Below, piece by piece: positions 8,791 to 16,991 of a stretch of DNA of 64,000 nt. The stretch spans positions 79,168 to 143,167 of the forward strand of contig LWDM01000074.1 of the NCBI GenBank assembly GCA_002083525.1, read 5' to 3'. The stretch's first letter is position 1; the number at the start of each line of letters is the position of its first letter. Under the pieces are notes generated by a model that saw only the letters and a list, made by a program, of their open reading frames with translations, made no database searches and was not told where the DNA came from. Made by a program: the position numbers and the translations under genes. The stretch comes from Proteobacteria bacterium SG_bin9. GTDB taxonomy: Bacteria; Pseudomonadota; Alphaproteobacteria; Rhizobiales; Xanthobacteraceae.

Positions 8791-9132
8791 ATGAAAAACG
8801 GGCTCTATTCGCTGCACATCGATATCCGCGACGGCCTCGGCGGCATCAATACCGGCGTGATGGTGCTGCGCGACGGTACCATTCGCGGCGGCGACTCCCA
8901 TTTCTACTACATCGGCTCCTACAGCTTCGCCGACGGCAAGTGGAAGGGCGAGCTGACCAACCACGAGCATACGCCGACCTACGGCGCGCGGCCGGTGTTC
9001 GGCGGTCGCGATTCCGGTATCGGCTTCACCGGCACCTACGACGAGACGGGTGCGCAGGCCGATGCGACAGCGCTGGTCGGCACGCGCAGCGTGCGGTTCA
9101 CGGCCACGATGAAGCGGCTGGCCGACGCGTGA
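8791..9132 (+). CDS. GrlR-like protein, single domain
   Basis: A 113-residue protein without signal peptide or membrane segment, forming a small beta-rich domain. Motifs include MKNGLYSLHIDI, GVMVLRDGTIRGGDSHFYY, GSYSFADGKWKGEL, NHEHTP and PVFGG. The pattern matches the GrlR family, named after a negative regulator of type III secretion in enteropathogenic E. coli. No secretion genes are nearby, so that function should not be transferred. The second half of the protein at 17945-18649 is a clear paralogue. It is convergent with the hydroxylase gene 5 bases downstream. Confidence 0.75.
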   Translation: MKNGLYSLHIDIRDGLGGINTGVMVLRDGTIRGGDSHFYYIGSYSFADGKWKGELTNHEHTPTYGARPVFGGRDSGIGFTGTYDETGAQADATALVGTRSVRFTATMKRLADA

Positions 9133-9136
9133 TGCC

Positions 9137-9736
9137 TCAGGAGTAGAGCTTCCGCACGGTCGCGCTCTTCTCGACGTCTTCGGGTGCGGTGAATGTCCTG
9201 TACACGACGTCAAGCGCAGGGTTGCTGACGCCGAACCAGTGCTTCTCGCTGATGAAGTGATGGCGCAGGTGATACTGTTTCATCCAGCGGCCGAAGCGCG
9301 TGCGCGGCTGGTAGGGCACGTGCGCGATGTAGTGCACCCATTCGTAATGCAGCAGCGCCAGCATCACGCCGAGCAAGGTGGGGTTCACCCGCGCTTCGCC
9401 GAGGATCAGCCAGATCAACGCGCCGGTGACGACGAGGTTCGGCACCAGAAACCACGCGGGCAGGAACAACAAATCAAGCCGGTTCGGTTCGAGATGGTGA
9501 TCGTAGTGCAGCCGGTGCTGCAGCTTGCGCAGCCACTCGAACGGCGCGGGCGGCGCGTGGAACGCAAAACGGTGCCACGAGTATTCGCTGAGATAAAACA
9601 GCAGTGCGCCGACGGCGATCCAGCCCGGCGTCAGCGGCGCAAGACCTGCGATCCCGAGCGCCAGCGTGACGACAACGCCGAGGCAGAGCAGGCCATTGCT
9701 GCCGTGTTTCAGAAACGTCGCGATCATCGATGCCAT
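9137..9736 (-). CDS. Fatty acid hydroxylase / sterol desaturase family protein
   Basis: A 199-residue integral membrane di-iron oxygenase. Histidine boxes are seen at HRFAFH (55-60), HRLHYDHH (74-81), HYEWVHYIAH (130-139) and HLRHH (156-160), alternating with hydrophobic helices at about 15-33, 38-52, 94-112 and 118-132. Family members hydroxylate or desaturate lipids, carotenoids or sterol-like substrates. In hopanoid-making alphaproteobacteria a lipid substrate is likely but not shown. The gene stands alone, with no desaturase electron-transfer partner adjacent. Confidence 0.87.
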   Translation of the reverse strand: MASMIATFLKHGSNGLLCLGVVVTLALGIAGLAPLTPGWIAVGALLFYLSEYSWHRFAFHAPPAPFEWLRKLQHRLHYDHHLEPNRLDLLFLPAWFLVPNLVVTGALIWLILGEARVNPTLLGVMLALLHYEWVHYIAHVPYQPRTRFGRWMKQYHLRHHFISEKHWFGVSNPALDVVYRTFTAPEDVEKSATVRKLYS

Positions 9737-9899
9737 CGTTCGCTCCGGGCGCTGATCGGCGCAAAAAAGCTAGGAACTGGCTGACCTCCGGTCAAGGCGC
9801 GGATCGCATCAAACGGCACTGCGGAATGGCTTGCGGGCAGGGGGCATGCGGATAGGATGTTGCCCGACAGTCAAACAAAAACAACGTCGGGGAGGATCC

Positions 9900-10901
9900 A
9901 TGAAAACACGTATCACCGAACTGTTCGGCATCGAGCATCCGATCATCCAGGGCGGCATGCACTTCGTCGGTTTTGCCGAGCTTGCCGCAGCGGTGTCCGC
10001 CGCCGGCGGCCTCGGCATCATCACCGGTCTGACGCAACGCACGCCCGAACTGCTCGCGAAGGAAATCGCGCGCTGCCGCGACATGACCGACAAGCCGTTC
10101 GGCGTGAACCTCACCTTCCTGCCGACCTTCGCCAAGCCGCCGTATCCGGAATACATCGACGCCATCCGCGAGGGCGGCGTGAAGATCGTCGAGACCGCGG
10201 GCCGCAGCCCCGAGCAGTACATGCCGGCGCTGAAGGCCGCGGGCATCAAGGTGATTCACAAGTGCACCTCGGTCCGGCATTCGCTGAAGGCGGAAAGCAT
10301 CGGCTGCGACGCGGTCAGCGTCGATGGCTTCGAGTGTGGCGGCCATCCGGGCGAGGACGATGTGCCGAACATGATCCTGCTGCCGCGCGCGGACGAGGAG
10401 CTGAAGATCCCGTTCGTGGCGTCCGGCGGCATGGCCGATGCGCGCAGCCTCGTCGCGGCGCTGGCGATGGGTGCGGAAGGCATGAACATGGGCACGCGCT
10501 TCATCGCGACGAAGGAAGCGCCGGTGCACGACAACGTCAAGCAGGCGCTAGTCGCAGCCTCCGAGCTCGACACGCGGCTGATCATGCGCTCGCTGCGTAA
10601 CACCGAGCGCGTGCTGCGGAATGCGAATGTCGACAAGCTGATCGAGATCGAGCGCGAGAAGGGCAAGAACCTCAAGATCGAGGACATCCACGATCAGGTC
10701 GCGGGCATCTATCCGAAGGTGATGATCGAGGGCGACATGAATGCCGGCGCGTGGAGCTGCGGCATGGTCGCGGGTCTGATCCACGACATCCCGACGGTGA
10801 AGGACTTGATCGACCGCATCATGCGCGATGCGGAGGCGATCATCCGTCAACGGCTCGAAGGCTTCCTCAACGGCAAGATCGCCGCGCGCAAGGTAGCCTG
10901 A
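9900..10901 (+). CDS. NAD(P)H-dependent flavin oxidoreductase (nitronate monooxygenase family)
   Basis: A 333-residue FMN-dependent TIM-barrel enzyme of the nitronate monooxygenase / 2-nitropropane dioxygenase family. Signatures include IIQGGM (15-20), AAVSAAGGLGIITGL, VDGFECGGHPGEDD (141-154, with the conserved histidine H149), the phosphate-binding strand ASGGMADARSL (174-184) and GAEGMNMGTRF (191-201). The start at 9900 follows GGGGAGG. Such enzymes detoxify nitronates or act as NADH:quinone reductases. No operon partner is obvious; a GC-rich hairpin (10924-10944) follows the stop. Confidence 0.88.
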   Translation: MKTRITELFGIEHPIIQGGMHFVGFAELAAAVSAAGGLGIITGLTQRTPELLAKEIARCRDMTDKPFGVNLTFLPTFAKPPYPEYIDAIREGGVKIVETAGRSPEQYMPALKAAGIKVIHKCTSVRHSLKAESIGCDAVSVDGFECGGHPGEDDVPNMILLPRADEELKIPFVASGGMADARSLVAALAMGAEGMNMGTRFIATKEAPVHDNVKQALVAASELDTRLIMRSLRNTERVLRNANVDKLIEIEREKGKNLKIEDIHDQVAGIYPKVMIEGDMNAGAWSCGMVAGLIHDIPTVKDLIDRIMRDAEAIIRQRLEGFLNGKIAARKVA

Positions 10902-11013
10902 GCCGTTCTGTCGCAGCATGGGTGGACGCGGAACTTCCGCGTCCTCCATTGCGTTCTGCCCGAGATGACATGGCCGCACCCGTTGCGGCCATTCGCGCAG
11001 GCAGGACGTTTCC

Positions 11014-11481
11014 ATGCAATCGCTCTTCGAGGCCACCGGCGGCTTTCGCATTCTGCCGCACATGATTGCGCTTGCGATCGCGTATCTGCTCGCGTTGCCG
11101 ATCGGCTGGAATCGCGAGAAGAACGAACGCAGCGCCGGGCTTCGCACGTTTCCACTGGTGGCGATCGCGACCTGCGGCATCGTGCAGGCGACCGAAACGA
11201 TCCTGCATGGTCACCCGGAGGGAACCGCCCGTATCATCGAGGGTCTGATGACGGGCATGGGATTCATCGGTGGCGGTGCGATCCTGAAGGAGGGCGGCTC
11301 GGTGCGCGGCACGGCGACGGCCGCGAGCCTCTGGGCGACGGGCGCCACCGGCGCCGCGGTCGGTCTTGGCGCCTATGACGTGGCGGTGATGATCTCGCTG
11401 TTCACCTTCCTGACGCTGTGGCTGCTGACGCCATTGAAGGACGAGGGCAGCGAGCAGCCCAAAGCCGAACGCGCGTCCTAA
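11014..11481 (+). CDS. MgtC/SapB family inner-membrane protein
   Basis: A 155-residue hydrophobic protein matching the MgtC/SapB membrane domain. The family core is seen in IGWNREKNERSAGLRTFPLV and GLMTGMGFIGGGAILK followed by VRGTATAASLWATGATGAAV. About four membrane helices are present. The long C-terminal soluble domain of Salmonella MgtC is missing, so this is the short SapB-like form. MgtC proteins aid growth in low magnesium or inside host cells by modulating ATP synthase or phosphate homeostasis. No Mg2+ transporter gene is adjacent. Confidence 0.88.
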   Translation: MQSLFEATGGFRILPHMIALAIAYLLALPIGWNREKNERSAGLRTFPLVAIATCGIVQATETILHGHPEGTARIIEGLMTGMGFIGGGAILKEGGSVRGTATAASLWATGATGAAVGLGAYDVAVMISLFTFLTLWLLTPLKDEGSEQPKAERAS

Positions 11482-11662
11482 CTGCATACCGGTGCTGGGC
11501 TTATCCGCGCTTTCGCATGCGCAGCAAAGTGCAGTGCGAGAGCGCGCGCTTGCATCCGGTATTTCGGTAAGCCTTGTCCCGCAGGCAAAACTTTCATGAT
11601 TACAGCTTGAGCAATTGCCTAGTGAATGCTCAGTTTGTCGCTTGCTTGCATACAATATTCCT

Positions 11663-11685
11663 CCAGAATGCACGCATTCTTCTGG
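11663..11685. promoter_or_regulatory. Inverted repeat in dctP leader, possible operator
   Basis: A perfect 7-bp inverted repeat AGAATGC-AC-GCATTCT (11665-11680), with outer CC/GG, lies about 50 bases upstream of the TRAP binding protein start, just after an AT-rich TACAATATT stretch (11651-11659) that could be a -10 region. Its position fits repressor control of the TRAP operon, but no cognate regulator is encoded next to it. Assigned from symmetry only. Confidence 0.35.
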
Positions 11686-11733
11686 CGTGTTCCTTGCTTT
11701 GATCCCGTCGCTATCTCTCCGAGGGGTTTGTCC

Positions 11734-12813
11734 ATGAAACGTCGTGATGTTCTGAAATCCGGTCTCGTGCTTGCCGGTGCGTCTGCAGTTGCTTCTCCCG
11801 CCATCGCCCAATCCACACCCACCATCCGCTGGCGTCTGACGTCGAGTTTTCCCAAGAGCCTCGACACGATCTATGGCGGTGGTGAGTTTTTCGCCGACCG
11901 TGTCAGCAAGCTGACCGACGGCAAGTTCAATATCCGCGTGTTTGCGGCGGGCGACATCGTCCCGGCGTTCCAGGCGCTCGACGCCGTTCAGCAGGGCACC
12001 GTCGAGATCTGCCACACCGCGACGTACTATTACGTCGGCAAGGATTTCACGATGGGCTTCGGCACCGCGTTGCCGTTCGGCCTGACCACGCGCCAGCAGA
12101 ATGCGTGGATGTATCACGGCGGCGGTATCGATACGCTCAACGCCTTCTTCAAGGATTTCGGCGTCATCGCATTTCCGGCCGGCAACACCGGCGCGCAGAT
12201 GGGTGGCTGGTTCCGGAATCCGGTCAACACCATCGACGACTTCAAGGGCCTGAAGATGCGCATTCCCGGCCTCGGCGGTCAGGTGATGGCGCGCATCGGC
12301 GCCGTGCCGCAGGCGCTGCCCGGCGGCGACATCTATCCGGCGCTCGAGCGTGGCGCGATCGACGCGACCGAATGGGTCGGTCCGTACGACGACGAGAAGC
12401 TCGGCTTCTACAAGATCGCGAAGAACTACTATTACCCGGGCTGGTGGGAGCCGTGCTCGATGTACCACGTGATGGTGAACCTGCAGAAGTGGGCCGAGCT
12501 TCCGAAGGCCTATCAGGAGGCGATCATCAGCGCGGCGCGCGAGGCCAACCTCGACATGGTCGCCGAATACGACGCGAAAAACCGTCTGGCGCTGCAGCGC
12601 CTGAAGGCCAACGGCATCACCATTACCAAGTTCTCCGACAACATCATGGAAGGCGCGTTCAAGGCAGCGTCGTCGCTCTATGACGAAGAGGCGGCGAAGA
12701 ATCCGAAGTTCAAGAAGATCTACGACGAGTGGAAGGTGTTCCGCGCCGAAGAAGCCGCGTGGTTCGCGCTGTCCGAGTCCGCCATGGATCAGTTCTTCGC
12801 AACCAAACTCTGA
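11734..12813 (+). CDS. dctP: TRAP transporter substrate-binding protein (DctP family, TakP-like)
   Basis: A 359-residue periplasmic binding protein. The N-terminus MKRRDVLKSGLVLAG is a twin-arginine type signal ending near AIAQS (residue 27), so export is probably via Tat. Features such as SSFPKSLDTIYGGGEFF, GGDIYPALERGAIDATEW and VGPYDDEKLGFYKIAKNYYY are very close to what I recall of TakP, the 2-oxoacid-binding TRAP protein of Rhodobacter, so pyruvate-like 2-oxoacids are the best guess. The start at 11734 follows GAGGGG. It is first in the dctPQM operon. Confidence 0.92.
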   Translation: MKRRDVLKSGLVLAGASAVASPAIAQSTPTIRWRLTSSFPKSLDTIYGGGEFFADRVSKLTDGKFNIRVFAAGDIVPAFQALDAVQQGTVEICHTATYYYVGKDFTMGFGTALPFGLTTRQQNAWMYHGGGIDTLNAFFKDFGVIAFPAGNTGAQMGGWFRNPVNTIDDFKGLKMRIPGLGGQVMARIGAVPQALPGGDIYPALERGAIDATEWVGPYDDEKLGFYKIAKNYYYPGWWEPCSMYHVMVNLQKWAELPKAYQEAIISAAREANLDMVAEYDAKNRLALQRLKANGITITKFSDNIMEGAFKAASSLYDEEAAKNPKFKKIYDEWKVFRAEEAAWFALSESAMDQFFATKL

Positions 12814-12898
12814 TCCTGTCGGATTGCATCATTCAACTGCGTGCGGACGTGGTCCTTAAGCGATCACGTCCGAAACACTTTGGATACCTGAGATCATC

Positions 12899-13438
12899 AT
12901 GCGTTTTCTTCTCTCCATCACCGACAAGATCGACTGGATGACCGAACAGGTCGGACAGTGGCTGAAATGGCTCGTCCTGTTTTCGAGCATCATCAGCGCC
13001 GGCAATGCTCTCGTGCGCTACATCTTTCACAATAGCTCGAACGCCTGGCTCGAAATCCAGTGGTACATGTTCGGCGCGATGTTCATGCTCGCGGCCGGTT
13101 ACGCGCTCAAGCACGAGGAGCACGTCCGCGTCGACGTCCTCTTCAGCAAGATGACGCCGAAGCAGCAGGCCTGGGTCGACGTGTTCGGCGGCATCTTCTT
13201 TCTGCTGCCGATGGCAATCCTGATCGGGTGGATGGCCATTCCGATGGTCATCAATTCCTACAAGATCACCGAGTATTCCTCGGATGCCGGCGGCCTGTTG
13301 CGCTGGCCGATCAAGCTTGTCATCCCGCTCGGATTTGCGCTGCTTGCCGTGCAAGGGGTGGCGGAGGTCATCAAGAAATATGCGATTGCGACCGGTGTCC
13401 GCGCGCCCGGCAAACTCTACGAACGCCCGGTGCAATGA
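12899..13438 (+). CDS. dctQ: TRAP transporter small permease (DctQ family)
   Basis: A 179-residue membrane protein with four predicted helices (about 18-40, 52-75, 97-118 and 135-158), the normal size and topology of the TRAP small permease. The central loop segment YALKHEEHVRVDVLF is the family hallmark. It couples the binding protein to the large permease in the inner membrane. It sits 85 bases after dctP, and its TGA overlaps the ATG of dctM (ATGA), indicating translational coupling. Confidence 0.9.
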   Translation: MRFLLSITDKIDWMTEQVGQWLKWLVLFSSIISAGNALVRYIFHNSSNAWLEIQWYMFGAMFMLAAGYALKHEEHVRVDVLFSKMTPKQQAWVDVFGGIFFLLPMAILIGWMAIPMVINSYKITEYSSDAGGLLRWPIKLVIPLGFALLAVQGVAEVIKKYAIATGVRAPGKLYERPVQ

Positions 13439-14781
13439 CGATGCTGACATTCGAAGTAATGGCCCCGCTGATGTTCGGCGGGCTGATCGTTTTCCTGCTG
13501 ATCGGCTATCCGGTTGCGTTTTCCTTGTCGTTCGTCGGCCTCGCGTTTGGCGCGCTGGCGATTCACCTCGGCTTCTTCAGTCTGTCGCTGCTGCAGGCCT
13601 TGCCCGATCGTATCTTCGGCATCATGGCCAACCAGCTGCTGCTCTCGATTCCGTTCTTCACCTTCATGGGGGCGGTCCTTGAGAGATGCGGGCTCGCCGA
13701 GGAATTGCTCGATACGATGGGGCAGCTGTTCGGGCCGATCCGCGGCGGTCTCGCCTACGCCGTGATCCTCGTTGGTGCGCTGCTCGGCGCGATCACCGGC
13801 ACGGTGGCGGCATCGGTCATCGCCATGGGCCTGATCTCGCTGCCGGTGATGCAGCGCTATGGCTATGACGCGAAGGTTGCGACCGGCGTCATCGCGGCGT
13901 CCGGCACGATCACGCAGATCATTCCGCCGTCGCTGGTGCTGGTCGTGCTCGCCGACGCCATGGGCAAGTCGGTCGGCGACATGTACGCAGGGGCGTTCAT
14001 TCCGAGCTTCATTCTTGTCGGTCTGTTCTGCGCCTGGATTTTCATCGTCAGCATCGTCTGGCCGGAGAAGGTGCCGGCGCTGCCGAAGGAAGTCCGCACC
14101 GCCAGCGTCAAGGTGCTGTTCTGGCGCTGTATGGTGTCGATGGTGCCGTCGCTATTCCTGATCTTCATGGTGCTCGGCACGATCCTCGTCGGCCTCGCAA
14201 CGCCGACCGAAGGCGGCGCGATGGGGGCGGTGGGTGCACTCGGGCTGGCGATCCTGCACAAGCGTCTCAATATGGCTGTGCTGAAGGAGAGCATGGACAT
14301 CACGTTGAAGCTGACGACGATGGTGATGTTCATCCTCGTCGGTTCGACAGTGTTCAGTCTTACGTTCCGCGGTGTCGACGGCGACCTGTGGGTTGAGGGT
14401 CTGCTCTCGAACCTGCCGGGCGGCCAGTTCGGCTTCCTGCTGTTCGTCAACGTCTTCGTGTTCTTCCTGGCGTTCTTCCTCGACTATTTCGAGATCGCGT
14501 TCATCATCATTCCGCTGCTGGCTCCTGTGGCGGAGAAGATGGGCATCGACCTGATCTGGTTCGGCGTTCTGATCGGCGTCAACATGCAGACGTCGTTCAT
14601 GCATCCGCCGTTCGGATTTGCGCTGTTCTACTTACGATCGGTGGCGCCACCCAGTATCAAGAGTTCGGAGATTCTATTGGGCTCGATCCCATGGGTCTTC
14701 ATCATGCTGTTGATGGTGATCCTGGTGATCCTGTTCCCGGGCATGGTGTCGCTCAGCGTGCAGATCTTCGGACGCTTCTAG
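13435..14781 (+). CDS. dctM: TRAP transporter large permease (DctM family)
   Basis: A 448-residue membrane protein with roughly 12 helices, as expected for DctM. Recognisable parts are LIGYPVAFSLSFVGLAFG, the ITGTVAASVIAMG and ASGTITQIIPPSLVLVVLAD segments of the Na+-coupled transport core, and GVNMQTSFMHPPFGFALFY near the C-terminus. It drives Na+-dependent uptake of the DctP ligand. The start at 13435 overlaps the dctQ stop by four bases; another ATG lies two codons later. A strong terminator follows 27 bases after the stop and closes the operon. Confidence 0.92.
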   Translation: MTMLTFEVMAPLMFGGLIVFLLIGYPVAFSLSFVGLAFGALAIHLGFFSLSLLQALPDRIFGIMANQLLLSIPFFTFMGAVLERCGLAEELLDTMGQLFGPIRGGLAYAVILVGALLGAITGTVAASVIAMGLISLPVMQRYGYDAKVATGVIAASGTITQIIPPSLVLVVLADAMGKSVGDMYAGAFIPSFILVGLFCAWIFIVSIVWPEKVPALPKEVRTASVKVLFWRCMVSMVPSLFLIFMVLGTILVGLATPTEGGAMGAVGALGLAILHKRLNMAVLKESMDITLKLTTMVMFILVGSTVFSLTFRGVDGDLWVEGLLSNLPGGQFGFLLFVNVFVFFLAFFLDYFEIAFIIIPLLAPVAEKMGIDLIWFGVLIGVNMQTSFMHPPFGFALFYLRSVAPPSIKSSEILLGSIPWVFIMLLMVILVILFPGMVSLSVQIFGRF

Positions 14782-14807
14782 CGGCGGCTAGCTTGACGAA
14801 ATGGAAG

Positions 14808-14838
14808 AGGGCGCCTCATCGGGCGCCCTTTTTCTTTA
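14808..14838 (+). terminator. Rho-independent terminator of the TRAP operon
   Basis: The 8-bp stem AGGGCGCC / GGCGCCCT with a TCATCG loop is followed directly by TTTTTCTTT. It lies between the convergent dctM and GNAT genes. Confidence 0.9.
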
Positions 14839-14863
14839 TGTGAGGTCGCCGACGTAGAATTTG

Positions 14864-15331
14864 CTATCGACCCATCACCGGAAACGCCGGCGGCAGATCG
14901 GCTTTCGCAATCTCCACGAAACCGTTCTTCTCGTAGAAACGATGCGCGGCGAGAAACTTGTCGGTGGTGCCGAGGAAGATGTGCGTGAGGCCCTGTCCGT
15001 ATGCGTGCTCAAGCAGTGTTTGTAGCAAGCTGTTCGCGACGCCGTGCTCCTTGCCGCGATATTCCGCGACGACGAACATCTTGCGCAGGGCGCCTTGCGC
15101 GTTGCCGATGTCCTTCAGGCCGATCGTGCCGACGATTTTGCTCTCGGCTGTGGCGATCCAGAAGCCGCCGTTGCCGGTGTGATAGAAGCTCAGGATGTCC
15201 TGAAGGTCGGGCTGATCGGCAGCCGTGATGGCAATGCCGAATTCCTCGCGCTGGATCGGCAGGATGACGTTGAGGATGCCTCGCGTATCGTGGGGCAGGG
15301 CGACGCGTATGTTGATCGGCGCTTCTGGCAT
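14864..15331 (-). CDS. GNAT family N-acetyltransferase
   Basis: A 155-residue single-domain acetyltransferase. The acetyl-CoA loop lies in FVVAEYRGKEHGVANSLLQT, a slightly variant Q/RxxGxG/A pattern (RGKEHG), and FYEKNGF near the C-terminus is typical of GNAT beta-7. It starts 17 bases downstream of the phosphatase stop on the same strand, so both are likely one transcript. The substrate is unknown. Confidence 0.82.
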   Translation of the reverse strand: MPEAPINIRVALPHDTRGILNVILPIQREEFGIAITAADQPDLQDILSFYHTGNGGFWIATAESKIVGTIGLKDIGNAQGALRKMFVVAEYRGKEHGVANSLLQTLLEHAYGQGLTHIFLGTTDKFLAAHRFYEKNGFVEIAKADLPPAFPVMGR

Positions 15332-15348
15332 ACCGCTGGATAGCAGCG

Positions 15349-16110
15349 TCAGGCGCTGAGATACAACTTTTCCAGTGTCTCGCGCTCGCGCGTATTCACG
15401 CCGAGCCCTTCGACGAAGTAGGCATCGAGACTGCCATAGTCGGCACGAACCGCCTCGAACGCGGCCGCGAGAAATGTCTCGTCCACGATTTGAAGGCCGG
15501 CCCGAACCTCTTCGGGCAGCTCGGAGGCGTTCGTCGTATCGCGCTTGTAGTAGGTATTGGTGAGCAGATAGTCCTCGCCGATGATGTCTTCCTTCACCCC
15601 GAGGGCATGCAGAATGAGCGCGGACGCAAAGCCGGTGCGGTCCTTACCGGCAGTGCAGTGGATGACGAGCGGCGCGTGGTCTTCGATCAGGTGCGCGAAC
15701 AAGGTGCGGAAGCGCGGCGTGTTGTGGCGCACGTAGTTGCGGTAGGAGTCGCGCATGATGTCCATGGTCTCTTCGGTCGACAATTTCCTGCCGGAGGCGA
15801 GATGTTCACGGACGACGACCATGGTGACCGGTTCGATCGGCAGCGAATGAACGGTGATGCCTTCGACCTTGCACGCGTCAGGTACGCGCTCCTGGACACC
15901 GCGAAAATCAAACGCCGCCTTCAGACCAAGCTCGCGCAGGACGGTGATGTCCGCGTCGGTCACTTTGCCGAGGTGGTTGGAACGGAAAATACGCCGCCAT
16001 TGCGTCGTACGCCCGTCCTTTCCGATATATCCGCCGAGATCGCGGAAATTGCTGGCACCGGCGAGGTTCAGGTGGCGAGGGAGGGTTTCTGTCATCGGCG
16101 AATCTGTCAT
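15349..16110 (-). CDS. Tyrosine/serine protein phosphatase (atypical, Y_phosphatase3 type)
   Basis: A 253-residue phosphatase. The N-terminal NFRDLGGY (residues 21-28) and the catalytic loop HCTAGKDRTG (151-160; Cys152, Arg158 in CX5R) define the bacterial Y_phosphatase3 group, related to MptpB-like and phosphoinositide phosphatases. The family can act on phosphoproteins or phosphoinositides; there is no signal peptide, so action is cytosolic. A second in-frame ATG at 16095 could be the start. Followed after 17 bases by a GNAT gene. Confidence 0.88.
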   Translation of the reverse strand: MTDSPMTETLPRHLNLAGASNFRDLGGYIGKDGRTTQWRRIFRSNHLGKVTDADITVLRELGLKAAFDFRGVQERVPDACKVEGITVHSLPIEPVTMVVVREHLASGRKLSTEETMDIMRDSYRNYVRHNTPRFRTLFAHLIEDHAPLVIHCTAGKDRTGFASALILHALGVKEDIIGEDYLLTNTYYKRDTTNASELPEEVRAGLQIVDETFLAAAFEAVRADYGSLDAYFVEGLGVNTRERETLEKLYLSA

Positions 16111-16202
16111 GGGCTGATTTTAAGCCATGCCATACGGCGAGGCGATGACAGGCGGGATTTCCTTGTCCATCAGGCTATACTCGCCTCCCTGAGGGAGAAA
16201 AC

Positions 16203-16514
16203 ATGATTTCACGCAGAGGACCTATTCTCGCCGGCGCGCTGCTCGTCCTGAGCAGCAGCGGCGTTTCGGCGCAGACCGGATTCCGGACTTTCGAATGCGC
16301 GGATGGCGCGCAATTCATCGTTGCGTTCTACCGTGCCGATCCGAACGCCCACATCCAGATCGACGGCAAGTCGGTGGAACTGCGCAAGCGGATTGCGATT
16401 GGCGGCCAGCGCTATTCCGCCTCAGGCGTCGATCTGCGCATCAACAAACTCGGCGCGGTGCGGATCAAGCATGCGCGGCGGCCGTGGGCGACCTGCCGCG
16501 AGGTCAAACAATGA
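16203..16514 (+). CDS. MliC-like lysozyme inhibitor domain protein
   Basis: A 103-residue exported protein. A signal peptide (1-23, ending GVSAQ) is followed by a domain with the MliC pattern: FECADGAQFIVAFY, a strand with DGKSVELRKR, RYSASGVDLRINKLG and a closing ATCREV, with the two cysteines placed to form the family disulfide. MliC proteins bind and inhibit C-type lysozyme in the periplasm. No lipobox is seen, so it would be soluble (PliC-like). Its stop overlaps the ATG of the MaoC gene by four bases. Confidence 0.75.
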   Translation: MISRRGPILAGALLVLSSSGVSAQTGFRTFECADGAQFIVAFYRADPNAHIQIDGKSVELRKRIAIGGQRYSASGVDLRINKLGAVRIKHARRPWATCREVKQ

Positions 16515-16987
16515 GCGCGGAGTTCGATCCGGACAAGCATCGCCGCTACGAGACGCGCTGGTTCGACGACTTCAAGCTCGGCGAGCGCTTCGTGCTGCCG
16601 AGCCGCACCATGACGGATGCGCTCTTTCTCGCGTTCCAGGCGGCCAGCGGCGACAATCATCCGGTGCACTACGATATCGAATACTGCCGCCGCCGCGGCA
16701 TGCCGCACATGCTGGCACACGGCTATCAGATCGTGATTCAGACGGCAGCGGGCGCGGGTGAGTTTCCATTCATGGTCGAAGATAGCCTGATCGGATTTCT
16801 CGATCAGTCGTCGCGCTTTCTCAAGCCTGTCTACGTCGGCGACACACTCTATGCCGCGCTCGAGATCGTGGAGTTGACGCCCAATCGCACCACAGGCGTT
16901 ATCGCGATGAAGAGCACCGTGCACAATCAGAAGTCAGAACTGGTGCTGGACGGCACCCAGCGTTACCTCGTGCGAAAGAAGGCGTAA
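16511..16987 (+). CDS. MaoC-like dehydratase (R-specific hydratase)
   Basis: A 158-residue hotdog protein with the hydratase-2 signature AASGDNHPVHYDIEYCRRRG, in which D48 and H53 are the catalytic pair. It is the size of PhaJ/MaoC-type (R)-enoyl-CoA hydratases. The start at 16511 overlaps the stop of the MliC-like gene (ATGA), and a Sel1-repeat gene starts five bases after its stop, so all three are one transcript. Such enzymes hydrate trans-2-enoyl-CoA or mesaconyl/methyl-branched CoA esters; the actual substrate is unclear. Confidence 0.87.
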   Translation: MSAEFDPDKHRRYETRWFDDFKLGERFVLPSRTMTDALFLAFQAASGDNHPVHYDIEYCRRRGMPHMLAHGYQIVIQTAAGAGEFPFMVEDSLIGFLDQSSRFLKPVYVGDTLYAALEIVELTPNRTTGVIAMKSTVHNQKSELVLDGTQRYLVRKKA

Positions 16988-16991
16988 GACA

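Noticed and set aside
8791..9132. Type III secretion locus inferred from GrlR similarity
   Set aside because: No secretion, chaperone or effector genes anywhere in the window; the family name alone does not support it.
10867..12468. Minus-strand frame of 533 codons over the MgtC/TRAP boundary
   Set aside because: Crosses two well-supported plus-strand genes and has no recognisable content.
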